Source: Halomonas dongshanensis (lineage in GTDB: Bacteria > Pseudomonadota > Gammaproteobacteria > Pseudomonadales > Halomonadaceae). From it: DNA of 64,000 nucleotides. The notes under the pieces are model-generated. The model was not told the origin of the DNA, made no database searches, and saw only the letters and a program-made list of their open reading frames with translations. Position numbers and translations under genes: made by a program. The stretch covers positions 42,940-106,939 of the forward strand of contig NZ_JAJISC010000010.1 of NCBI RefSeq assembly GCF_024790395.1, read 5' to 3'. The stretch's first letter is position 1, and each line of letters starts with the position of its first letter. This document shows, in pieces, positions 35,216 through 44,371 of the stretch.

Positions 35216-36196
35216 TTATAAGTTCGTGCGGGGGCTGGTATTGAATTGGCCGAGCCCATAGCAACGTACGGCGTTATCACAAAAAACGGCCAGTCTTTCG
35301 CGAGTCGAGAGATACGAGCTGAGTTGTTTGAAATCGCTCCATAACGAGTCCAAATCGGTCACTAGCCCATCTACAGGAAAATTGCTGGCGAACATGCATC
35401 TATCAGGGCCGAAAAGATCGAGGGCCGTGCGAATCAACCAGCGGTTATCGTCAGAACGCCAGGGCTCGCCGTGGATGCCTAGGCCCGATAGCTTAAGCAT
35501 CACTTGGTCATAGGCGGCTACATGCTCTAATGCGCTCTTCCAGCCTGTCAGCGTTTCATGCTGGCGATCTCCTGGTACGCCTGCATGGTTGATGACGACG
35601 GGTATGTCTGGATGGCGCTCAAGTAACGGAATCAACTCATGTAGATGCCACCAGAGGGCTTGGAGCTCGAAGATGAACCCGTGACGAGCAAGCAACGCGA
35701 AACCACGCTCGAAGTGGGGGCAGGTTAATGAGCCTGGCAAGCCATGATTGGCTTGGTATTCGGCGCGAGGCATAGCGGCTGGTTTATGACGCACCCCACG
35801 GACTAACGACCAGCCCGCCAGCGTTTCTAACTGAGCGTCAATGTCCTTGGCATCTAACCAAGCTTGGGCAATCATGGCATTGGGCCAGCCGGTTCGATCA
35901 TGCAGCCCGTGAATCCAGCGGGCTTCGTCCACCGCGTCGCCAGGCTGCCATTCAGCCTCCATGTACACGCACCCTAAGACGCTGTGTTGGCCGCACTGTC
36001 GCTGATAATCCTGGGGAAAAAAGGGCACACGAATGCGGCTATAGTCTCCATAACGGAAAGGAATCATGGGTTCATCACACAACCAAGGATGATAGTTAGA
36101 GCGTGGATCCCAAAAATGCAGATGCGCATCTACGATCGGTAGATCCTCATCTTTCCCGCTTTGAAGAAAGTGCCGCCGCTGTTCGGTGATGTTCAT
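35216..36196 (-). CDS. Amidohydrolase-family (PF04909) sugar lactonase-like protein
   Basis: 326 residues. Same family as the gene at 29169, close to L-fuconolactone/L-rhamnonolactone hydrolases. Motifs: VDAHLHFWDPRSNYHPW near residue 20, ARWIHGLHDRTGWPNAMIAQ, RGVRHKPAAMPRAEY, IPVVINHAGVPGD and CMFASNFPVDGLV. No signal peptide. Lies between two dctP genes. Likely hydrolyses a lactone before dehydration of the aldonate by the enzyme at 38290. The two copies may serve two lactones or two stereoisomers. Confidence 0.83.
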   Translation of the reverse strand: MNITEQRRHFLQSGKDEDLPIVDAHLHFWDPRSNYHPWLCDEPMIPFRYGDYSRIRVPFFPQDYQRQCGQHSVLGCVYMEAEWQPGDAVDEARWIHGLHDRTGWPNAMIAQAWLDAKDIDAQLETLAGWSLVRGVRHKPAAMPRAEYQANHGLPGSLTCPHFERGFALLARHGFIFELQALWWHLHELIPLLERHPDIPVVINHAGVPGDRQHETLTGWKSALEHVAAYDQVMLKLSGLGIHGEPWRSDDNRWLIRTALDLFGPDRCMFASNFPVDGLVTDLDSLWSDFKQLSSYLSTRERLAVFCDNAVRCYGLGQFNTSPRTNL

Positions 36197-36233
36197 ACCT
36201 TATCCCCACTGATACGCCGCCATTAGGCGAGGG

Positions 36234-37238
36234 CTAATTCGCCGTTTTTGCGCGCTCAACTGCCTCGACGAGCTCGCTACCGTGCTGAGCAGTAAATTCG
36301 CTGCGAACCGCGTCTGCGACCCTATCGCGCATGGACGCGCGGTCTGGTTGCTCGACGACCTGCATGCCCTGCTGGCGGAGAAACTCCAAGTCGATGGAGA
36401 TACGCTCTTGGTTAAGCTGTCGCTGGTATCGAGCTGCCTCTTGGGCCTCATCGCGCAGTAGCTGCTGCTGTTCGTCAGTGAGACTATCGAAGCGATTTTT
36501 ATTCATGACCAAGGGCGCCGCCGTGTAGGCATGGGCGGTTAATGACAGGTGGTCTTGAACATCAGCCAGGCTGGCCGAGCGAATTAAACTGACGGGGTTT
36601 TCCTGACCGTCTACGGTGCCCGTTTCAAGGGCCGTAAATAGCTCGGCAAAAGGCATCGGTATTGGGTTGGCGCCCAAGGCCTCAAACGCCGCGATATGGG
36701 CAGGATTGGGCGTGGTTCTTAATTTCAGTCCTTTAATATCGTCTGCCGACTCGATGGCACGGCGCGAGTTGGTCAGATTGCGAAAGCCAATTTCCCAGAA
36801 GGCGAGCCCTTCTAAATCTTGTTCACGCATGCGTGATAACAAGCCCTGGCCAACGTCCCCATCGAGTACTCGATAGGCTTGTTCGTAATCATCGAATAAA
36901 AACGGAAGATCCAGCACATTGAGTTCGCTCACTAGGCCACTGAAGTACGGGTTGCCCGATAACTCGATATCGATGGTGCCACCACGAACACCGGCGATCA
37001 TGGCCTGATCATTGCCAAGTTGTCCGTTCGGGAATACCCGAATAGTGATTTCGTCGCCGCTAAGCTCTTTGACGCGCTCGGCAAACCGCATCGCCGCCAA
37101 GTGCTGAGAGTCCTCTACTGGGTGGGCATGAGCCAGCGTTAAGGTAGTAGCCGCTTGCGCGTCACTGAGCGGAGAAAACATGACCACCGACAATGCTGTG
37201 GCCAAGATGCCGGTTACGAATATTTTTTTAGTTGTCAT
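36234..37238 (-). CDS. TRAP transporter substrate-binding protein DctP (orphan 2)
   Basis: 334 residues with a signal peptide ending near AQAA (TGILATALSVVMFSPLSDAQ). Conserved features: HAHPVEDSQHLAAMRFAERV, the arginine in GLKLRTTPNPAHI, NPIPMPFAELFTALETGTVD and GQENPVSLI. No DctQM pair is adjacent: the next genes are an amidohydrolase downstream and AraD1 upstream. It must share a membrane pair from elsewhere in the cluster or be a relic. Confidence 0.88.
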   Translation of the reverse strand: MTTKKIFVTGILATALSVVMFSPLSDAQAATTLTLAHAHPVEDSQHLAAMRFAERVKELSGDEITIRVFPNGQLGNDQAMIAGVRGGTIDIELSGNPYFSGLVSELNVLDLPFLFDDYEQAYRVLDGDVGQGLLSRMREQDLEGLAFWEIGFRNLTNSRRAIESADDIKGLKLRTTPNPAHIAAFEALGANPIPMPFAELFTALETGTVDGQENPVSLIRSASLADVQDHLSLTAHAYTAAPLVMNKNRFDSLTDEQQQLLRDEAQEAARYQRQLNQERISIDLEFLRQQGMQVVEQPDRASMRDRVADAVRSEFTAQHGSELVEAVERAKTAN

Positions 37239-37268
37239 GACGATAGTCTTCGTTTCGAAGTATTGTTT

Positions 37269-38267
37269 TTATAAAGGACGCACGTGCTGTAGGTTTATAG
37301 CTTCGTCTTTCGTGAACTTGACCGGATTGCGCAGCGCACGGCCAAGCGCGGGTAACTCAATTTCAAAGCGGTCACCGTCTTGTACGCGAATGCCGTCCGC
37401 AAAGCTGAGTGTGGCAGTGCCGAAATAATGCACATGGACATCGCCTGGTTGACGGAACTGTGGGTATTTAAAGTGGTGATGTTCCAAATTGGATAGGCTG
37501 TGCGCCATGTTGGCTTCGCCGGTGAGAAACGGTTTTTCCCAAAGCGTTTGGCCGTCACGCACGATGCGGCTTGTGCCTTCTAAATGGTCGGGCAGCTCTC
37601 CTAGCAGTAATTCGGGGCCAAAGCTGCAGGCGCGTAGCTTGGAGTGAGCTAGCCACAGGTAGTTGGCGCGCTCGGTGACATGATCGGAAAACTCGTTGCC
37701 CACCGCATAGCCCAGCCGGAAAGGCGTTCCGTCATTCGCATTGATGTAAATGCCAACGAGCTCAGGCTCTTCGCCAGCGTCTTGGGCGAAAGACGGCACG
37801 GCAAAGGGGCTCTCTGGTGCGACGACAATGCTGCCATCGCCTTTATAGAACCATTCGGGCTGGGCACCCTCTTTGCCGGGAAGAGGTTTTCCGCCTTCCA
37901 CCCCCATATTGAACATGCGCATAGAGTCGGTCAGCTCATCATCGCTCAGCTGAGCTTTGGCATGCATGGCTGAGCGTGTGTCGGCACTGCCCAGATGAGT
38001 CAAGCCGGTACCGGTGACGTAGCAGTGAGCAGGATCGGGGTGAGTGACCGGAGGCAGTAGTAAACCCATGTCCAGCGTTTGATGGTAATCCAGCAGTTCA
38101 TGGCTACGATGGCACTCAATGAACTCGACCAGAGACGCTCCCGCTGCGAGAGCCGCCTGCGCCAACTCATAGGTGCCGCCGGGGTAATCAATCAGCCGAA
38201 GCTGGATGGGGCTTTCGACCACCGCGGCGCGCACGCCGCGGGAAGTTTTGACTTGTACAATTCGCAT
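37269..38267 (-). CDS. AraD1/GguC-type FAH-fold protein, probable 2-keto-3-deoxy-pentonate dehydratase
   Basis: 332 residues from the ATG at 38267; an earlier in-frame start adds 20 non-homologous residues that reach into the previous gene. Fumarylacetoacetate-hydrolase fold. Family blocks: RLGYAVGNEFSDHVTERANY, LWLAHSKLRACSFGPELLLG, KPFLTGEANMAHSLSNLEHH and VHVHYFGTATLSFADGI. AraD1 members act as L-2-keto-3-deoxyarabonate dehydratases that make 2-oxoglutarate semialdehyde, which suits the KGSADH gene in the same cluster. It lies 22 nt after the enolase-superfamily dehydratase. Confidence 0.83.
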   Translation of the reverse strand: MRIVQVKTSRGVRAAVVESPIQLRLIDYPGGTYELAQAALAAGASLVEFIECHRSHELLDYHQTLDMGLLLPPVTHPDPAHCYVTGTGLTHLGSADTRSAMHAKAQLSDDELTDSMRMFNMGVEGGKPLPGKEGAQPEWFYKGDGSIVVAPESPFAVPSFAQDAGEEPELVGIYINANDGTPFRLGYAVGNEFSDHVTERANYLWLAHSKLRACSFGPELLLGELPDHLEGTSRIVRDGQTLWEKPFLTGEANMAHSLSNLEHHHFKYPQFRQPGDVHVHYFGTATLSFADGIRVQDGDRFEIELPALGRALRNPVKFTKDEAINLQHVRPL

Positions 38268-38289
38268 GATGAAGACTCTCGTTCGATGC

Positions 38290-39462
38290 TTATTCGGTAA
38301 TGTTGAACTGATCGAAATAGCGCTCATTGAGCTTCAAACCGAGGCCGGGCGTATTGTCGTCAAGGTCGATAAAACCATTGACCGGCTCAGGGTCACCCTC
38401 AAACAGGTAGTAGAACAGCTCGTTACCAATCTCGACGTCATGCACAGGGAAGAACTCCGACATGGGGGATGCCAGTGTCGACATGGTCAAGTGATAGTTA
38501 TGCATCTGGCCGGCATGGGGGATGACCGGCACGCTAAACGACTCGGCAATGGCATTGATCTTGTGCGCTGCGGTAATGCCGCCCACCCGATTGGTGTCAT
38601 ACTGAATGACGGAGACGGCACGCTTTTCCAGTAGCTGTCGAAAACCGTAAGAAGTGAACTCGTGCTCACCGCCAGAAATCGGGATGCTGGTGAGGCGGTT
38701 AAGCTCGGCGTAGCCATCGATATCATCGGCCAGCACCGGCTCTTCAAGCCAACGCGGCTGAAAACGCTCTAATCGCGGAAGCATGCGTTTGGCGTATTCG
38801 AGGTTCCAGCCCATGTAGCACTCGAGCATCAAGTCGATATCGTCACCAATGACCTCTCGTACTGCCGCGACACTATTGAGGTTTTCACGCATACCCGCAG
38901 GCCCGTCTTTTGGGCCATAGCCAAAGCGCATTTTCATCGCCTGAAAGCCTTGGTCGAGGTAAGACTGAGCTTCTTCCTGCATGCTGTTGAGATCGGTACG
39001 GTAAAGCTTGGAGGCGTAGCAAGGAATCTTCTCTTTGGTGCGGCCGCCGAGTAGTTTAAAGACAGGCTTGTTAACGGCTTTCCCCATGATGTCCCAGAGG
39101 GCGATATCGACACCGGAAATCGCCGCCATACCGATGCCTTTGCGGCCCCAGGCATGCGTCGAGCGATACATGCGTTGCCAGAGGTATTCGTAGTCGAAAG
39201 GGTCTTGGCCGATCACTAACGGAGCGAGGTACTGGTCGATGATGGCTTTGGCAATGCGCGGTGCTAGCGCCACATTTCCCAGCCCTACGATGCCGTTATC
39301 GGTTCCAATCTCGACCACCGTCCAGCCGTGAAAGCGGAACGTGCCCATGGAATCGCTTTTGTCCCAGAGTTCGTCCATGGCATTGGAGCAGAAATGAGGC
39401 TGGGCAGGTACGGTGTGCCCTTTCCATTCGAAGACACGGGTGCGGACATTGGTGATTTTCAT
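38290..39462 (-). CDS. Enolase-superfamily acid-sugar dehydratase (mandelate racemase / L-rhamnonate dehydratase type)
   Basis: 390 residues. Removes water from an aldonate to give a 2-keto-3-deoxy acid. Capping domain at the start with [20 protein letters not shown]. Barrel features: [20 protein letters not shown], a KMR base-type motif in [12 protein letters not shown], metal-binding carboxylates in [17 protein letters not shown] and SGGEHEF, and the histidine segment [11 protein letters not shown]. The ending [20 protein letters not shown] is like rhamnonate dehydratases. Whether the substrate is L-lyxonate, L-rhamnonate or another aldonate cannot be read. It is first in the enzyme group, 27 nt after the PdxA2 gene. 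Confidence 0.83.
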   Translation of the reverse strand: MKITNVRTRVFEWKGHTVPAQPHFCSNAMDELWDKSDSMGTFRFHGWTVVEIGTDNGIVGLGNVALAPRIAKAIIDQYLAPLVIGQDPFDYEYLWQRMYRSTHAWGRKGIGMAAISGVDIALWDIMGKAVNKPVFKLLGGRTKEKIPCYASKLYRTDLNSMQEEAQSYLDQGFQAMKMRFGYGPKDGPAGMRENLNSVAAVREVIGDDIDLMLECYMGWNLEYAKRMLPRLERFQPRWLEEPVLADDIDGYAELNRLTSIPISGGEHEFTSYGFRQLLEKRAVSVIQYDTNRVGGITAAHKINAIAESFSVPVIPHAGQMHNYHLTMSTLASPMSEFFPVHDVEIGNELFYYLFEGDPEPVNGFIDLDDNTPGLGLKLNERYFDQFNITE

Positions 39463-39489
39463 TATGTTTATCCTGAGTTAGATAATCGA

Positions 39490-40515
39490 TTAGGCGCTAG
39501 CGTTAAGGCGCTGTTGGCGAAGGTTTTTGCCCATTTCACAAGCGATGAGAAAGGCATTGCGGGTGGGGTTGACGTTGGCTTTACCCTGCCCCGCAATGTC
39601 GAAGGCCGTGCCATGAGCCGGTGTGGTGATGGGAATCGGTAAGCCACCCTGAACCGTCACCCCATCCATGAAGCCCATGAGCTTGATCGCGATTTGGCCC
39701 TGGTCGTGGTACATGGTAACGATGGCGTCGTATTCGCCGTCTCTGGCTTTAAGGAAGATGGTATCGGCAGGGAATGGGCCACTGATGGGGTAGCCTTGAG
39801 CGCGGCAGGCTTCGACGGCTGGTGTAATGATCTCGATTTCTTCGCGTCCACAGGTACCGCCCTCGCCTGCATGAGGGTTAAATGCGGCTACGGCCACGCG
39901 TGGCTCACGGGTGCCGGCGAGTTGAAGTGCGTCGTACATTAAACGACTAGCTGCGATGATCCGCTCTTCGGTGATGTATTCGGCGGCATCTTTCAGCGGC
40001 ACGTGTGAAGAAATGCGTGCCGTCCATAGGCTGCCCAGCGTATTAAATTCGCAGAAGTAATCTTGAACATTCAGGTGGTTGGCAAAGAAGTGCAGTTCAT
40101 CTTCATAAGCCAATCCGCCTTTTTTCATCGACAGCTTGTTCAGCGGTGCAAAGCAAATGGCGTCCACTTCGTTGGCCAGTGCCGCATCCATGCAGCGGGT
40201 CAAGAGGGCCAATGTCGAGGCACCACCTGCGGCAGATTCTCGTGCATAGCTAACGTCACCTTCAGCAACGGTCTCCATGGGTAAGAATACCGGGCCAGCG
40301 TGTTGACGCGCTTGGTTGAACTCTTGAATTTCAGGTAGCTGGTGGCGGATACCCGCCACACGCTGGCCTTCTTGCCATAGCCAGCGATCCCCCAGTAGCA
40401 CCGTGTGGACACCCTCGAACAGCGCGGCTTCATTGAATAGCTTGGCGATGAGTTCAGAGCCAATGCCCGCAGGGTCACCTAAAATCACGGCAATGACAGG
40501 TTGTGCGTCTTTCAT
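39490..40515 (-). CDS. PdxA2-like 4-phosphate dehydrogenase (4-hydroxythreonine-4-phosphate dehydrogenase family)
   Basis: 341 residues. Members of the PdxA2 branch oxidise D-erythronate- or D-threonate-4-phosphate in sugar-acid catabolism, while PdxA itself is for vitamin B6. Seen: ILGDPAGIGSELIAKL at the N-terminus, CFAPLNKLSMKKGG, the metal-binding histidine of ISSHVPLKDAAEYIT, VAAFNPHAGEGGTCGREE and VTMYHDQGQIAIKLMGF. It sits between the TRAP genes and the dehydratase. The DtnK/DenK-type kinase that would make the phosphorylated substrate is not in the window, so its role here is open. Confidence 0.85.
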   Translation of the reverse strand: MKDAQPVIAVILGDPAGIGSELIAKLFNEAALFEGVHTVLLGDRWLWQEGQRVAGIRHQLPEIQEFNQARQHAGPVFLPMETVAEGDVSYARESAAGGASTLALLTRCMDAALANEVDAICFAPLNKLSMKKGGLAYEDELHFFANHLNVQDYFCEFNTLGSLWTARISSHVPLKDAAEYITEERIIAASRLMYDALQLAGTREPRVAVAAFNPHAGEGGTCGREEIEIITPAVEACRAQGYPISGPFPADTIFLKARDGEYDAIVTMYHDQGQIAIKLMGFMDGVTVQGGLPIPITTPAHGTAFDIAGQGKANVNPTRNAFLIACEMGKNLRQQRLNASA

Positions 40516-40548
40516 GTAATGCTCCTAACGGATCGGTATCAACGAGAA

Positions 40549-41829
40549 TCAATAAAACAAATCAACGAGGAAAAGCGGAATGACCGGCACGTAGGTCACC
40601 AGCAGCAGTACGATGAACAGCACGCCGATCATCGGTAAGTTGACGCGTGTGGTATTCCACATATCGGTTTTAGCGATCGAGCACGCGGTGGCGAGCACTG
40701 AGGCAACAGGGGGTGTTTGCTGGCCAATAGCAAGGTTGAGGGTCAGAATCAAGCCAAAATGAATGGGGTCGATGCCAACTTGCATCACCAACGGCATGAC
40801 GATGGGGACGACCAGAATGATGGCCGCCGCACCGTGTAAAAACATACCGAGGAGCAGGAGCAATATATTGAGCAGGGCCAATACCGCGACGGGGTTTTCC
40901 GTTAGCGTGGTGATTTGCGCTGCCAACTGTTGCGGGAGTTGCATTTCGGTCAGAAAAAGCCCTAGCACGGCGGAGGTCGCGACCAGCAGCATCACCACCG
41001 ATGTCTGGATGACACCATCCGTCACTGCGCGGTATAGCACCTTGAGGTTGAGTTCTCGATAAATCAGCCCACCAATCAACAGCGCGGCTAATACCGCTAT
41101 GCCGGCCCCTTCCGTCGCTGTGACAAAGCCGCCGAAGATGCCACCGAGAATGATGACGGGCAGTAAGAGTGCCCAGGAGGCCTCTTTGAATGCTTTTCCC
41201 AAGCGGCTCAACGAGAAGGCCGCTTCCCGAGGGAGGTCGTATTTGACTGCGTAGTAATAGCAGAAGCAGGCCAGGCCAAAGCCGCCCAGAAGTCCAGGAA
41301 TGATCCCCGCGACAAACAGTTGAACAATGGAAACTTCCGCGATAGCGCCGTACAGAATCATCGACAGCGATGGTGGAATAATGACCGCCAGTGAAGCCGA
41401 TGAGGACGTGATCGCCGCTGAGAACTCGGGGTTATACTGTTTACGCTTCATCTCGGGAATCAGTATCGACCCTGTGGCCGCGACATCGGCTACGGCAGAG
41501 CCTGAGATTTCAGCAAAGAACATCGATACCCCGACATTGACCATGGCTAATCCGCCCCGCACGAAGCCCACCATCGCGGTCACCAGATTAATCAGCCGCG
41601 TCGAAATGCCGGATGTGTTCATTAGCGCGCCTGCAAAAATAAACAGCGGGATAGCAATAAGAGGAAAGTTGGTGGCGCCGTTAAACAGGGTCAGTGGTAT
41701 GTTGAGAAGATGCTGTGGCCCCATATTGATATAGACACCGACGACCCCTACGGCCCCAATGGCAATTGCGATGGGTACATTGATCAGCACTAGCGCAAAC
41801 AGAGCGGAGATAACGATCAATAGAATCAT
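40549..41829 (-). CDS. TRAP transporter large permease DctM
   Basis: 426 residues and about 12-13 membrane helices. Conserved parts: NFPLIAIPLFIFAGALMN, FFAEISGSAVADVAATGSIL, PSLSMILYGAIAEVSIVQL and IGQQTPPVASVLATACSIAK. It overlaps dctQ by 4 nt and continues the operon that begins with the DctP at 42451. 33 nt separate it from pdxA2. Confidence 0.92.
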   Translation of the reverse strand: MILLIVISALFALVLINVPIAIAIGAVGVVGVYINMGPQHLLNIPLTLFNGATNFPLIAIPLFIFAGALMNTSGISTRLINLVTAMVGFVRGGLAMVNVGVSMFFAEISGSAVADVAATGSILIPEMKRKQYNPEFSAAITSSSASLAVIIPPSLSMILYGAIAEVSIVQLFVAGIIPGLLGGFGLACFCYYYAVKYDLPREAAFSLSRLGKAFKEASWALLLPVIILGGIFGGFVTATEGAGIAVLAALLIGGLIYRELNLKVLYRAVTDGVIQTSVVMLLVATSAVLGLFLTEMQLPQQLAAQITTLTENPVAVLALLNILLLLLGMFLHGAAAIILVVPIVMPLVMQVGIDPIHFGLILTLNLAIGQQTPPVASVLATACSIAKTDMWNTTRVNLPMIGVLFIVLLLVTYVPVIPLFLVDLFY

Positions 41830-42392
41830 GTCCGACTCTCCTTAAGATCTTCCTCGGCTAGGCGGATGGCCTCTTCAATGGCTTCTTGCTCGCTATCAAT
41901 GCCAGTGCGCATTTTCTGCCAGGCGCTGGGCAGTGATAAAAGCTCACATAAAATGAACAGGACCGCGCTGATAGGAATGACCGATTGGGTGATCGTAAGA
42001 CTTACGCTGGGCAACGACACCAGATGATCCCAAGCCAGAATCTCGAGGACGTGGTACCCGTAATAGGCAATCACGACGAAGAAGCCAATGACGATGATTT
42101 CGCTCAGGACGAACAAGGCCGCGCGCAACGGGGCAGGGGCACTGCTGACAAGGCCTGGAAAGCCCATATGGGCCCGCTTGATCGCCGCTAGGTTGGCACC
42201 GTAGAAGCTTAGCCAGGCGAGCCCGATAGAAGCCACTTCGTCGTACCATGCCAGCGAACTCCCTAAGGTGCGAAATGCGACGGCAGCCAAAACGATGAAA
42301 GTTAGTGCAAGCAGTAAGAAGACGGTGAAAACTTCCAATAGCCGCTCTAGCCAAGCCCGCGTGTGATGAATCAGTACCATGAACTGCCCCAT
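41826..42392 (-). CDS. TRAP transporter small permease DctQ
   Basis: 188 residues with start ATG at 42392. A longer form from GTG at 42476 would overlap dctP by 26 nt and adds a hydrophilic leader unlike DctQ, and an ATG at 42380 is also possible. Four helices: LLALTFIVLAAVAFRTLG, then WYDEVASIGLAWLSFYGANL, the IKRAHMGFPGLV loop and later VIAYYGYHVLEILAWDHLVS. Its C-terminus is acidic (QEAIEEAIRLAEEDL). Confidence 0.85.
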   Translation of the reverse strand: MGQFMVLIHHTRAWLERLLEVFTVFLLLALTFIVLAAVAFRTLGSSLAWYDEVASIGLAWLSFYGANLAAIKRAHMGFPGLVSSAPAPLRAALFVLSEIIVIGFFVVIAYYGYHVLEILAWDHLVSLPSVSLTITQSVIPISAVLFILCELLSLPSAWQKMRTGIDSEQEAIEEAIRLAEEDLKESRT

Positions 42393-42450
42393 TACTGATG
42401 AATGAAAACGCGCATCCCAGTTGAATGCATGAGGGTTAGCCGCGAAGGTT

Positions 42451-43431
42451 TTATTGGTCTGCCAAGGAGGCCGCACGGTCTACTAACGCCTGACCACCTT
42501 CCACTTGTTCAGCAAATGCCTCATACACAGGATTACTGGCCTGTATGAAGGCGTCGCGGTCAACGCTATTGATGGCGATACCAGCATCACGCATCGTCTC
42601 GATAAGTTCGTCGTCGAGCTCTGCTCCCTTGGCAAATGCCCACGCTTGCGTCTCGGCTGCCGCTTCGCTGATCGCCTCGCGCACTTCATCGGAATACTGA
42701 TCCCAGCTTTGCTGTCCGGCGGTTAGCCAAATAGGGGTATAAACGTGATTGGAAAGAGATAGATACTCTTGTACCTCGTGTAGGCGAGCGCCATAGATGT
42801 TGCTGAGCGGGTTTTCTTGACCATCGATGACGCCAGTTTGTAGCCCCACGAACACTTCCGAAAACGCCATGGGGGTTGGGTTTGCCCCCCAGGTAGAGAA
42901 CATGCGCGTACGCCAATCGCTTTGTGGTGTACGAATTCTCAGACCATCAAGATCACTAGGCGTCGTGATGGCGCGACGGCTATTCGTGATCTGCCGGAAA
43001 CCATTTTCCCAGGTGGAAATGATGTTGAGGTTTCGCTGCTCGGCGCTAGCGGCTAAGTCAGTCATGATGATTTCTTCGTCAATGCGCTTTAAGTGATCGC
43101 GATCTTTGACCAAATAAGGTAAGTCGAAAATCGCAAACTCAGGCGCTACAGACGACATGATGGAGGAGATGGCGGCGAGATCCACGGTACCCAAACGGAG
43201 TCGTTGAATGAGCTGCCTCTCGTCACCTAACTGGCCGCTGTCGTAATACTCCACTTCCAGGTTATCGCCTAGGCGTTGTTCCAACTGGTTGATGAATTCT
43301 TGAGCCGTCTGCCCCTGCAAGCTTTGGGGAGACCCTCCGATGGCAAACACGATTTTTTCTGGATTGGCTTGGGCTTGCCCGGCCAGTAGCGCGATGGCAA
43401 GAGTGGAAACGGCCATTGAGTATTTAAGCAT
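42451..43431 (-). CDS. TRAP transporter substrate-binding protein DctP
   Basis: 326 residues, signal peptide MLKYSMAVSTLAIALLAGQA. Substrate-binding arginine in GLRIRTPQSDWRTRMF, then GANPTPMAFSEVFVGLQTGV and DGQENPLSN. First gene of the minus-strand catabolic operon, preceded by a CTGGT-N11-ACCAG palindrome 46 bp upstream and a divergent FadR-type regulator. Most divergent of the four binding proteins in the cluster. Confidence 0.9.
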   Translation of the reverse strand: MLKYSMAVSTLAIALLAGQAQANPEKIVFAIGGSPQSLQGQTAQEFINQLEQRLGDNLEVEYYDSGQLGDERQLIQRLRLGTVDLAAISSIMSSVAPEFAIFDLPYLVKDRDHLKRIDEEIIMTDLAASAEQRNLNIISTWENGFRQITNSRRAITTPSDLDGLRIRTPQSDWRTRMFSTWGANPTPMAFSEVFVGLQTGVIDGQENPLSNIYGARLHEVQEYLSLSNHVYTPIWLTAGQQSWDQYSDEVREAISEAAAETQAWAFAKGAELDDELIETMRDAGIAINSVDRDAFIQASNPVYEAFAEQVEGGQALVDRAASLADQ

Positions 43432-43476
43432 GTAAGCGACCTCATTGTTGTTGAATAGCTTGAATGATCTGGTCTG

Positions 43477-43497
43477 CTGGTTGGTTTACCATACCAG
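43477..43497. promoter_or_regulatory. Operator-like palindrome upstream of the TRAP operon
   Basis: CTGGT-N11-ACCAG, 21 bp, with an inner TGGTTTACCA. Same outer arms and spacing as the site at 43597. It lies 46 bp ahead of dctP and is a likely binding site for the FadR-type regulator encoded at 43637. Confidence 0.65.
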
Positions 43498-43596
43498 TTG
43501 TGTGGAATTTAGATTTACTGCAACGTCATTTCAAGCACTATTGAAGGAATTTAGACGAACGTCTAGGCGGCAATTTGTATAGATGTCCTTTGTTTT

Positions 43597-43617
43597 CTGG
43601 TCTATTGTATGTACCAG
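43597..43617. promoter_or_regulatory. Operator-like palindrome upstream of the regulator gene
   Basis: A second CTGGT-N11-ACCAG of exactly 21 bp, ending 19 bp before the regulator ATG at 43637. Both copies are followed by TTG. Centres are 120 bp apart, so autoregulation and looping are possible. Confidence 0.65.
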
Positions 43618-43636
43618 TTGCTTGGAGTATCGTTTA

Positions 43637-44371
43637 ATGAAAAATTCTGCATTTGCTTTTGAAAAAGCATTGAAAAATAAGACAAAAAAAGAAGTTTTGG
43701 TTGAAAAGCTGATCGACATGCTGATCACAGGGCTGCTGAGGGAAGGCGATTTGCTACCTAGCGAACGCGAATTGGCGCAACTGTTCGAGGTGAGTCGTGA
43801 AACCGTTCGTGGTGCGCTGACACAGTTGGCTGCCTACGATCTCATCAGTGTTTCCCACGGCAGCAAAACACGGATAAGGGCTAGTGAAGATGCGCTCGCA
43901 CGCTTTACGGACACGTTTGAAGCAGCCAGAACAAGCGATATGGAACACTTTGATGTCGACAGCGTTTTCGAAAGCCGTATTGTGGTGGAAGCGGCGGTTG
44001 CTAGACGAACTGCCTCCAGGATAGATCGGGTGGGTATTCAGAAACTAGAGCGAATGCTTGAAGCGCAGAGCCATCTTTTTACTTCTCCTGTTTCCTTTCA
44101 GTTATCGGATCAGGGGTTTCACAAGCTTATTTCAGAGTACGCTGATAATTCATTGTTGCTGCGCTATGCAGAGGAGCTATACGGCTATGGGCTTAATATT
44201 CGCCGTCAGGTAATGGTCGAAGAGGGTAATATCGAGAAAAGTTATCAAGAGCACATACATATTGTAGATGCCTTAAAACGAGGTGATCCTGATGCCGCCG
44301 AGAGAGCAATGCTTGCTCACTTGGACAGTGTTTATCGTACGACGAAAGAGAAGGTCTTAGGTTGCTCGTGA
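43637..44371 (+). CDS. FadR/GntR-family transcriptional regulator
   Basis: 244 residues from the ATG at 43637 (TGGAG upstream); an earlier TTG at 43583 has no clear ribosome site and would run across the operator. N-terminal GntR winged helix: ITGLLREGDLLPSERELAQL followed by FEVSRETVRGALTQLAAYDL and SVSHGSKTRIRASE. C-terminal FCD domain with FESRIVVEAAVARRTAS, a metal/ligand-binding FQLSDQGFHKLISEYADNSL and QEHIHIVDALKRGDPDAAE. Divergent from the TRAP/sugar-acid operon, so its inducer is likely a pathway intermediate. Its stop overlaps a GTG (44368) that may be the original higB start. Confidence 0.88.
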   Translation: MKNSAFAFEKALKNKTKKEVLVEKLIDMLITGLLREGDLLPSERELAQLFEVSRETVRGALTQLAAYDLISVSHGSKTRIRASEDALARFTDTFEAARTSDMEHFDVDSVFESRIVVEAAVARRTASRIDRVGIQKLERMLEAQSHLFTSPVSFQLSDQGFHKLISEYADNSLLLRYAEELYGYGLNIRRQVMVEEGNIEKSYQEHIHIVDALKRGDPDAAERAMLAHLDSVYRTTKEKVLGCS

